NCBI RefSeq assembly: GCF_014647195.1
Contig: NZ_BMOS01000003.1
Location: 128,412-192,411 of the forward strand
Length of the DNA stretch: 64,000 nucleotides
DNA from: Oceanobacillus indicireducens
Lineage (GTDB): Bacteria > Bacillota > Bacilli > Bacillales > Amphibacillaceae
Direction: 5' to 3'
Shown here one piece after another: positions 55,791 through 62,028 of this stretch. Every line of letters starts with the position of its first letter. The stretch's first letter is position 1. Below the pieces are notes generated by a model that worked only from the letters and a program-made list of their open reading frames with translations, made no database searches and was not told the DNA's origin. A program made the position numbers and the translations under genes.

Positions 55791-56189
55791 TTACTTGATC
55801 TGAAAATACGGTAGAGTAAAGTCATCACTCATTCTGTGGAATAACACAGATGCTTCCTTATCAATTTCAACTTGTTCACGCTCCCCTATAATACGGGTCA
55901 TCATTCTTACGCCTTCATCGAGTTCCACTATGCCAACAATAAATGGAGTTTCTTCTTTAAACGGACCGAACGCTTGGTGTATAACGGTATAGCTATATAT
56001 TTTTGCCTTTCCACTAGCTTTTTTCCATTGAATCTCTTCTGAAAAACAGAATGGACAAAGGGAGCGAGGGTAGAAGATATGTTTATTACATGATTTGCAT
56101 TGTTGTATTAATAATTCCTTATTATTTAGCCCTTCCCAAAATGGTCTAGACTCTTCATCATATACTGGCTTGGAAATATGAAGAGACAT
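55791..56189 (-). CDS. DUF35 zinc-ribbon/OB-fold partner of the thiolase-like protein
   Basis: This 132-aa protein has a rubredoxin-like zinc ribbon with four Cys (CKSCNKHIFYPRSLCPFC, 36-53), then an OB-fold CoA-binding domain (YSYTVIHQAFGPF, FIVGIVELDEGVRMMTRI). DUF35 proteins form complexes with SCP2-type thiolases or aldolases. Its gene starts 3 bp after the thiolase-like stop. That suggests a stable heteromer, like Ltp2-ChsH2 of steroid side-chain cleavage. Confidence 0.9.
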   Translation of the reverse strand: MSLHISKPVYDEESRPFWEGLNNKELLIQQCKSCNKHIFYPRSLCPFCFSEEIQWKKASGKAKIYSYTVIHQAFGPFKEETPFIVGIVELDEGVRMMTRIIGEREQVEIDKEASVLFHRMSDDFTLPYFQIK

Positions 56190-56192
56190 TGC

Positions 56193-57332
56193 TTAATCCC
56201 TCCCTAATATAACCGTTGAAGTTGAAGACAACACCCCGCCAGTACCATGCACTAAAGCTAACTTTGCATTATTTACCTGACGAGCTTCACATTCGTTTCG
56301 CAGTTGTCGTACTGCCTCAATTAAGAGGAAGATTCCATACATACCTGGATGACAGTAGGAAAGCCCGCCACCGTTTGTATTCATAGGAAAAGCTCCCCCT
56401 GGCGCAGTGCGTTGATTACTAACAAACTCTCCACCTTCACCAGGCTCACAAAAACCTAACGCTTCAAGTGTTAACAAAACCGTTATCGTAAATGAGTCGT
56501 AAATCTCTGCAACATCAATCTCAGCTCGTGAAACACCTGCCATTTGAAATGCCCGTTCTCCTGATTCGCGGGCACTTGTAACTGTTAAATCAGGCATGTT
56601 CGTAATCGTATTATGTGAATGCGCTTCCCCATGACCTAAAATCCACACAGGTGGTTTCTTCGTCCTTGATGCCACTTCTTTTGATGCTACTACTACTGCA
56701 CCACCGCCATCTGTAACCAAACAACAATCTAATAGATGAAGGGGTTCAGCGATCATACGTGATTCGAGAACATCAGAAATCTCAATTGGCTCTCTTTTGT
56801 AAGCCTTTTCATTTAAAGAGGCCCATTTTCTTGTTGCAACAGCAACTTCAGCCAACTGTTCAGATGTCGTTCCGTACTGGTGCATATGTCGCATTGCCGC
56901 TAAAGCGTATGACCCAACCGTTCCTGGTAAGCCATAAGGTTGTTCATACTGTCCTGTCAAAGGAGCACTAAAAGTGGAGTTCACCGGATTCGTACGATTC
57001 GTACTTCCGTAAGTAATCAGAGCCACTTCGAATAATCCTGCTTGAATACCTGCCATTGCGTGCCCTACGTGGGCCTCAAATGATGAACCACCTATGTTAG
57101 TTGAATCAGTGTATTTCGCATCAATACCAAGGTACTCTGCTAACATTAGGTTAGGGGCCCAAGCCCAGTTTCCAGCAGTGAACAATGCGTCCACATCATC
57201 TTTAGTTAAACCCGCCTCATCCAAAGCAGCTTTAGCCGCTTGAGCTTGAAGTTGCAAGACATTTTTGTCAGGGGTTTTTCCCAAATCTGATTCCGCAACT
57301 CCTACAATCGCTGCAATTCTTTCAGATTTCAT
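56193..57332 (-). CDS. SCP2-thiolase-like protein lacking the catalytic Cys (aldolase candidate)
   Basis: This 379-aa thiolase-fold protein starts MKSERIAAIVGVAESDLGKT. At the place of the nucleophilic Cys it reads NIGGSSFEAHVGHAM (79-93), with no Cys. The C-terminus has GGGLSYCHPGMYGIFLLIEA and LVHGTGGVLSS instead of the thiolase GHPxGxSG. This pattern fits Ltp2-like aldolases or related acyl-CoA enzymes working with a DUF35 partner rather than true thiolases. ATG at 57332 is preferred over GTG at 57338 because AAGGTGG lies upstream. It is paired with DUF35. Confidence 0.85.
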   Translation of the reverse strand: MKSERIAAIVGVAESDLGKTPDKNVLQLQAQAAKAALDEAGLTKDDVDALFTAGNWAWAPNLMLAEYLGIDAKYTDSTNIGGSSFEAHVGHAMAGIQAGLFEVALITYGSTNRTNPVNSTFSAPLTGQYEQPYGLPGTVGSYALAAMRHMHQYGTTSEQLAEVAVATRKWASLNEKAYKREPIEISDVLESRMIAEPLHLLDCCLVTDGGGAVVVASKEVASRTKKPPVWILGHGEAHSHNTITNMPDLTVTSARESGERAFQMAGVSRAEIDVAEIYDSFTITVLLTLEALGFCEPGEGGEFVSNQRTAPGGAFPMNTNGGGLSYCHPGMYGIFLLIEAVRQLRNECEARQVNNAKLALVHGTGGVLSSTSTVILGRD

Positions 57333-57436
57333 TTCCACCCACCTTTATTCCAATACTATGAAAACTATTTTCGAGTTGACCTACGAAACAAAGAAAGAAG
57401 TTAAAGAACTTTACTAGAATTAGCTAACAATGAAAG

Positions 57437-58603
57437 CTATAATAATTCCCCAACTTTTACATGCCCTTTTAATAAGTTTCTCGCAATCGTACGGCGTTGA
57501 ATTTCATCTGTTCCTTCAAAAATACGAGTGAGTCGTAATTCGCGGTACCAGCGTTCAATTGGTAATTCCTTCGTATAACCCATCCCGCCATGAATTTGTA
57601 ATACACGATCAACGACTTCATTAGCCATGACAGCCCCATTTAGTTTCGCCATAGATGACTGATGACGGGCATCCATTCCTTTTTCCGCCATCCAAGCTGC
57701 CCGTAAAACAATCCATTTCGCTGCCTCTATTTCAACTGCTGAATCTGCTATCATCCACTGAATTGCTTGCCTTTCTGCGATTGGCTTTCCAAATGTCTCG
57801 CGAGTTTGTGAATAGTCAATCGCCATTTGCAGCAAGCGTTCTGCGGCACCAATTCCACCAGCTGGTATCATATATCTTCCTTGTCCAATCCATTGCATTC
57901 CCAGTTTAAAACCATGACCCACTTCACCTAATACATTCTCTTCAGGAACACGGACATTTTCGAAAACTAATGTCGCCGGACCCCATTCTCCCATCGTGTG
58001 AATATACTCCGATCGCCAGCCCATCTCACGATCAACCAAGAAACATGTTACACCGCCATTCGCACCCTTCTCTTTATCAGTTACCGCAAAAACCATCGCA
58101 AAATCCGCTTCATTTCCATTCGTAATGAATACTTTTTCTCCATTTAACACCCAATGGTCACCATCTTTAACTGCTGGCATTTTTATATTTCGAGCGTCAG
58201 AACCCGCTCCTGATTCAGTAATTGCAAAGCATGACCGTTTTTCTCCATTAATAACAGGTAATAAGTATTTCTCCTTTTGCTCTTCGTTGCCCTCATAAAG
58301 AATATTATCCGCCGAACCACCAAAGTTAAATGGCACAAAAGTGCGTCCCATCTCCATAGCAATTAACGCCGCCATTATAGGGCCTAAATTAGCCCCGCCA
58401 TATTCTTCAGGCGTATTGATTCCCCAGAAACCAATTTCTTTTGCCTTATTTTGTAATTCTTTAATTTTCTCCCTTGTAATCCCTGGTCTTCCTTCCCTTT
58501 CATTCTTTAATACCTCTTGTTCAAGGGGTTTTAGCTCCTTATTAACAAAGTCTCTCACTGTTTTCTGCACCATTCTTTGCTCTTCTGATAAACTAAAATC
58601 CAT
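57437..58603 (-). CDS. Acyl-CoA dehydrogenase
   Basis: This 388-aa FAD-dependent enzyme has DFSLSEEQRMVQKTVRDFV at the start, CFAITESGAGSDARN (FAD/substrate loop), VFITNGNEADF, QIHGGMGYTKELPIERWYRE and the catalytic-Glu segment RIFEGTDEIQRRT near residue 366. It introduces the alpha-beta double bond into an acyl-CoA. ATG at 58603 has AAGGAG 9 bases upstream. It is the first gene of the minus-strand cluster and has a TetR-type box about 105 bp upstream. Confidence 0.93.
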   Translation of the reverse strand: MDFSLSEEQRMVQKTVRDFVNKELKPLEQEVLKNEREGRPGITREKIKELQNKAKEIGFWGINTPEEYGGANLGPIMAALIAMEMGRTFVPFNFGGSADNILYEGNEEQKEKYLLPVINGEKRSCFAITESGAGSDARNIKMPAVKDGDHWVLNGEKVFITNGNEADFAMVFAVTDKEKGANGGVTCFLVDREMGWRSEYIHTMGEWGPATLVFENVRVPEENVLGEVGHGFKLGMQWIGQGRYMIPAGGIGAAERLLQMAIDYSQTRETFGKPIAERQAIQWMIADSAVEIEAAKWIVLRAAWMAEKGMDARHQSSMAKLNGAVMANEVVDRVLQIHGGMGYTKELPIERWYRELRLTRIFEGTDEIQRRTIARNLLKGHVKVGELL

Positions 58604-58708
58604 TCCAGTCATCTCCTTCGATTAATTTATATTTTAAATTTTGTTTGTTCCAAGCTGTACGTATGGCTGCTTAGGTAATTTCACCATAATTTCTCCATTG
58701 CTTTATAC

Positions 58709-58726
58709 ATACTAACTAATCAGTAT
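58709..58726. promoter_or_regulatory. TetR-type operator candidate upstream of acyl-CoA dehydrogenase
   Basis: ATACTAACTAATCAGTAT has ATACT/AGTAT arms and on the minus strand reads ACTGATTAGTTAGT, which fits the general TetR-operator pattern ACYGAYYRGTYRGT. It overlaps the expected promoter of the 16-kb cluster. Confidence 0.55.
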
Positions 58727-58781
58727 TTTTATTACACATGGAGAAGCTGTTATTTAAGATTAGTGTATTCTTCCCTGTAGA

Positions 58782-58958
58782 ATGCTAGAACGAATACTTT
58801 CCCAAATTAAAATATGCCCTAATTCCACGAATGGAATGGAATTAGATGGCGAAGGGTACATACCATATACTCGAACGAAAATTACAGATGCTTTACATGA
58901 AGTCTTCGGCTTTAGAGCTGACTTTGAAATAGCGGCCCAAAAAAGTAAAAAGTTTTAA
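58782..58958 (+). pseudogene. C-terminal remnant of an IS transposase
   Basis: A 58-codon frame contains GYIPYTRTKITDALHEVFGF and RADFEI. I recognise this as the typical tail of IS4/IS1634-type DDE transposases (YxPYT...DALHExFGFRTDYEI). The catalytic domain and the left end are missing. No inverted repeat or target duplication could be paired. The region 58959-59106 contains no further feature I recognise. Confidence 0.7.
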
Positions 58959-59106
58959 AAGAAACGAAAAAAGGGAAAATAGTACGCTGTTTTCACCATC
59001 AAAAAAACCGCTAAAAACATTGAGATCACAACGTTTTATCGGCTTTTGGTGTCGAACATGTGAGTTCAAAGTTTAATGCATTTCATTATATAGTATTATT
59101 ACTCTA

Positions 59107-59135
59107 TTGTAAGGCATTACAATACAGGGTATACT
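59107..59135 (+). promoter_or_regulatory. Promoter of the VapBC-like pair (conserved-spacer family)
   Basis: TTGTAA, 17-bp spacer GGCATTACAATACAGGG, TATACT. TTGTAA and TTACAA form a perfect inverted repeat across the -35 box. It is followed at 59163 by GCTCAGGTGCGTCAAC, the same leader that begins the predicted antisense RNA at 59900. So this appears to be a truncated copy of that RNA gene now serving the toxin-antitoxin pair. Confidence 0.8.
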
Positions 59136-59239
59136 ATTCTTAATCTAGCAATAATTAAAGGTAGCTCAGGTGCGTCAACCACTATTCTTCCAGTTCTGTA
59201 GATCGCTTTTTTAGATTTAATCGAATGGAGTGACATACA

Positions 59240-59485
59240 ATGACTGTGTTTAGAAAAATTACAAACAGTGAAATCGTATCCCAGGTGATGGATTTACCCG
59301 ATGATCTTAAAAATAAAGAGGTTGAAATAATTATATTTCCGCATGAAAATCACGATAAAGATAAAGATAAAAATGAAGACAAAAACGCAAGAGGTCTATT
59401 AGAGAAATACAAGAATGAAAATCTTTATTCTTTGGAAAGTGAAGCATGGGCGGAAGCGGTGAAGGAAAAAAATGAACATAGTTGA
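59240..59485 (+). CDS. Antitoxin-like protein (VapB-type partner of PIN toxin)
   Basis: This 81-aa protein has an N-terminal segment MTVFRKITNSEIVSQVMDLP, a low-complexity acidic/basic linker (HDKDKDKNEDKN) and a short C-terminal helix (SLESEAWAEAVKEK) that probably binds the toxin. I recognise this as the layout of small antitoxins encoded with PIN-domain toxins. Its stop overlaps the toxin start by 14 bp. GGAG precedes the ATG. It should be expressed from the promoter at 59107-59135. Confidence 0.75.
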   Translation: MTVFRKITNSEIVSQVMDLPDDLKNKEVEIIIFPHENHDKDKDKNEDKNARGLLEKYKNENLYSLESEAWAEAVKEKNEHS

Positions 59486-59848
59486 TGCTAACATTATCCT
59501 AAGATATTTGTTGAATGATATTGATGATTTAGCTGATAAAGCCGCTAATATTGTAGAAAACAATTTGGTTTTTAGCCCAAATGAAGTAATAGCAGAAATC
59601 GTATATGTACTCGAAAAGGTATACAAAGTGAGGACGAAGAAATAACAAATACCCTAATAAAGCTTTTACAATATGACAATATAATGGTTGATGATATAAG
59701 AATTATTATCGAAGCATTAAATCTATATGCTAATCGTAAACTAGATTTTGTTGATACTCTCCTGTACGCCTATCACAAAGTAGGTCACCATAAATGCCTA
59801 GTAGATTCTAAAGCCTCGATATATGTTGGTGTACGTTCATCTTTATAA
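59472..59848 (+). pseudogene. PIN-domain (VapC-like) toxin, frameshifted
   Basis: The frame starts MNIVDANIILRYLLNDIDDL with the PIN Asp and continues SPNEVIAEIVYVLEKVYK. It then meets a stop at 59643-59645 after 57 codons. A different frame resumes at once with EDEEITNTLIKLLQYDN and LDFVDTLLYAYH, containing the C-terminal PIN acidic residues, ending at 59848. One missing G near 59627-59632 explains the shift. The toxin is probably inactive while its antitoxin is intact. Sequencing error is possible. Confidence 0.85.
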
Positions 59849-59863
59849 ATTATAAATTATTTA

Positions 59864-60043
59864 TTGAAAGACATTTCAAAACAAGGTATACTAAACTTAA
59901 GAAAGACATATAATAATAAAAGCTCAGGTGCGTCAACACCCGAGCAGTTGCAACTACATGCCGTAAGATTTACGGTGACCTATTAATCAAGTAAATAAGT
60001 AACCGCCTTATCCTATGGCTGGGGAGGGCGGTTACTTATTTTT
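59864..60043 (+). ncRNA. Predicted antisense RNA of a type I toxin-antitoxin locus, with promoter
   Basis: A promoter, TTGAAA (59864-59869), 17 bp, TATACT (59887-59892), with TTGAAA/TTTCAA as a perfect inverted repeat, reads toward the convergent toxin gene. The predicted transcript of about 145 nt starts near 59900. It folds a 5-prime hairpin GCTCAGGTG/CACCCGAGC and a second CCGTAA/TTACGG, and ends in the terminator AAATAAGTAACCGCC...GGCGGTTACTTATTT. That terminator overlaps the 3-prime end of the toxin mRNA, as RatA does with txpA. Confidence 0.72.
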
Positions 60044-60148
60044 ATTGGTGACAACAATCGCAATTATCGCTACGATTGTTCCTAACGATATTGCAATAAA
60101 GCTTCCAAAATCAATTAACAATTTAATTAATTCTAGATATGTCACCAT
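60032..60148 (-). CDS. Holin-like type I toxin (38 aa)
   Basis: This 38-aa hydrophobic peptide starts MVTYLELIKLLIDFG, has one membrane-spanning helix (about 14-34) and ends in a short polar tail, TNKNK. It matches the small putative holin-like toxins of the TxpA/BsrG kind, which depolarise the membrane when overproduced. AAGGGAGGTGG, a very strong ribosome binding site, precedes the ATG and can pair with CCCT upstream, a possible translational lock. It converges on the predicted antisense RNA. GCAGTTGC occurs in both the RNA gene (59945) and the toxin leader (60195). Confidence 0.8.
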   Translation of the reverse strand: MVTYLELIKLLIDFGSFIAISLGTIVAIIAIVVTNKNK

Positions 60149-60448
60149 GTTACCACCTCCCTTCTCAGGGAAATGGTCACCGCCCATCCTACTTATGCAG
60201 TTGCTGGCTTAATATTACCATTTTTCATTTGAAACCGCCTGATTTTTTCTTGACTAGGATTATAGGGAAAACGTTTGGTGATGGAGCATTTATCAAGATT
60301 GGAACTAAAATACTTCCTAGTTAGTATGTATAGAAAACCTGATCTATTTATAAAAGATTCAATTGCTAAAGGAATTACTATTTATTTACCTTCTTACATA
60401 AAAACTAATAAAAGGAAAAAGAACAACAGCTTCATATATTATAAGATG
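60149..60448. other. Intergenic region upstream of the holin-like toxin
   Basis: It should contain the toxin promoter on the minus strand; TATAAT-like sequence near 60262 lacks a clear -35. The plus-strand frame through 60275-60502 overlaps the 357-aa gene and has no ribosome binding site, so it is not annotated. Confidence 0.4.
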
Positions 60449-61522
60449 TTAATTTACAACTACAAGAGTACCGTCAGGAAATATAATCGTATTATCATCT
60501 GAATAACCTTTTATTTGGTAGGCTACTTTTCTATTAATATTTCGCCTTTTATTTTCATTCAAGTAATTCCAAATATATTCAGTAATACCGAATTGAAGAT
60601 CTTCTTTACCAATAATATTTTTCAATATGCATTTTGCCAAATAATTATTTTTCGTATTCTTGGTTGAAAACACCAAATACTTTGTATTTCCAATAATTTT
60701 TTCTTCAAATTTTACCCCCCTGACATCATCTTCCTCTAAAAAGGAACCCTTTTGTAACACTTGGGCCAATTCACTTAAACCTATTAAGTAAAACCATGTA
60801 GAAAAATGGCGTAATGTAAACCTGTAACTTAATAGCCCCTGACTAGGATAGCCTGGATCCATATAATACAAATCCGTTATTCCTTCATCTCTTAACCAGG
60901 CACATGAAGTGAATGTGTTTACTATCGGATTAGTTGAAGCGCTATTTTTATCTATCCAATTAAATCCCTTGTGCGTCTGTCTCATCCCGTTTTTTATAGC
61001 TGCTTTTAAATTATTTTTTCCTTGTTTATAAGCCCAGCTTCCTTTTGACTCCAATATTATAGCTTCATTAGTATAAGTCGACATCACAAAATCTGGAGTA
61101 GATTTATCTAAGCTAATTCCAGGACATAATTCTGCAGCAAAATCTTTAAAATCATTAAGTTCAATATATCCTAGTTGACTTTGAAAATATAGATAATTTA
61201 GACCTTGAGCTATTTCTCCTACTCGGCTAGATTTAGAAAAGTCTGGGAAATAATCTTTCGCTTCTTTTGTTAGTAACAAATTTCTCGAAGTTTCATTTAC
61301 TACACCTAGTAGCAATGTTAATGCATTAATTCCAAAAAGTACTTTTTTATCATTTTTCAAGTTTTTAGTAATAGAAGTTCTAAGTACGCCAATAGCTAAT
61401 TCCAGAATACTTACATAAAAATCATCTTTTTTAAAAACGCTTAGCCGATCATCAACTGTTAAACAGTATTCACAAATTTCGGACACCTTTATTTTTCTTT
61501 TTTGCATAAGATCAATAATCAT
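60449..61522 (-). CDS. Hypothetical protein with PD-(D/E)XK-like motif
   Basis: I do not recognise this 357-aa protein as a named family. Residues 142-163 show TPDFVMS...AIILESKGSW, fitting the Asp...Glu-x-Lys core of PD-(D/E)XK nucleases (Asp144, Glu158, Lys160). The N-terminal 100 residues are helical; the remainder is mixed. Codon use is AT-richer than the neighbours. AAGGTGG precedes the ATG. It lies between a toxin-antitoxin locus and the flagellin gene, a position typical for acquired defence genes. That is an inference. Confidence 0.6.
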   Translation of the reverse strand: MIIDLMQKRKIKVSEICEYCLTVDDRLSVFKKDDFYVSILELAIGVLRTSITKNLKNDKKVLFGINALTLLLGVVNETSRNLLLTKEAKDYFPDFSKSSRVGEIAQGLNYLYFQSQLGYIELNDFKDFAAELCPGISLDKSTPDFVMSTYTNEAIILESKGSWAYKQGKNNLKAAIKNGMRQTHKGFNWIDKNSASTNPIVNTFTSCAWLRDEGITDLYYMDPGYPSQGLLSYRFTLRHFSTWFYLIGLSELAQVLQKGSFLEEDDVRGVKFEEKIIGNTKYLVFSTKNTKNNYLAKCILKNIIGKEDLQFGITEYIWNYLNENKRRNINRKVAYQIKGYSDDNTIIFPDGTLVVVN

Positions 61523-61606
61523 ATACCCACCTTAATCCTTAACTCATTTAATTTAATATTATTGAGCATTGCTCGCTATTATCGGTTTCGTTTTTTATAG
61601 AGGTTA

Positions 61607-61637
61607 TAAAAAAGGACTCTAGAATTTAGAGTCCTTT
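61607..61637 (-). terminator. Terminator of the flagellin transcription unit
   Basis: AAGGACTCTA/TAGAGTCCTT with a short loop, followed on the minus strand by TTTTTT. It lies after the orphan C-terminal exon, not after the hag stop, so intron 2 and the exon are within the hag transcript. Confidence 0.9.
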
Positions 61638-61648
61638 TCAAAACCATT

Positions 61649-62028
61649 TTACTGAAGTAACTGTAAAACACCTTGAGGTTGTTGGTTGGCTTGCTTCGCC
61701 GCTATGCCTTTCGATCATAGAATAGACTATATCTTCACCCTTATATTCATAAGGGGCTGGGCACTTCGAATGATTGATTGCAATCACTCTACGAATCTCA
61801 TTGCCATAGGATTTAACCATTAGGCAGTGCATTCTAGTCGTTGAACCTTCGCCAGGCTTTCACCTTAGGCGCTTGGCTGCTGATTATCCATTGTTACATT
61901 GCTTTGTTTTTCAAACCTTCACGTTTGCCGTTTCCGACTACGTTGTGGTACAAAACACTTTAGGAACTTCCAGCAATTCACCCAGTTATTCTCTAACCCG
62001 TTACCAGATTAGACGCCCTGCTCAACAA
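61649..62028 (-). pseudogene. Orphan flagellin C-terminal exons split by a group I intron
   Basis: Directly after the hag stop, 21 nt (62028-62008) read LLSRASN in the same frame. After the second intron, 61699-61649 encodes [16 protein letters not shown] and a stop, the classic flagellin C-terminus. Joined, they resemble ILSQAS...[13 protein letters not shown] of Bacillus flagellins. This is therefore the tail of a second, otherwise lost flagellin copy. It cannot be translated as part of Hag because of the preceding stop. Confidence 0.8.
61700..62007 (-). ncRNA. Group I intron 2 (in the hag 3-prime untranslated region)
   Basis: On the minus strand the core elements appear in order: GTGAATTGCTGGAA (P-like), AATCAGCAGCCAAG (Q), GGTTCAACGACTAGA (R) and AAGATATAGTC (S). 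GACTA of R pairs with TAGTC of S to form P7. P1 is TCTAAT with the guide GGTTAGA, giving the U-G pair at the 5-prime splice site after 62008. P9 is CTATG...CATAG. The 3-prime splice site is placed after 61700 by reading frame. The length is about 308 nt, with no homing endonuclease ORF. Confidence 0.88.

Noticed and set aside
59472-59645. Complete short PIN toxin of 57 aa
   Set aside because: The C-terminal half of the PIN domain is readable in the next frame, so this is a frameshift, not a natural short protein.
60015-60212. 65-aa plus-strand hydrophobic protein
   Set aside because: It is the opposite-strand shadow of the holin-like toxin and its shared terminator; the minus frame has the strong ribosome binding site.
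60275-60502. 75-aa plus-strand protein
   Set aside because: No ribosome binding site, biased AT-rich composition, and overlap with the end of the 357-aa gene on the other strand.
61638-61832. 64-aa minus-strand protein
   Set aside because: This frame runs through the group I intron 2 core and has no ribosome binding site; intron structure explains the sequence.
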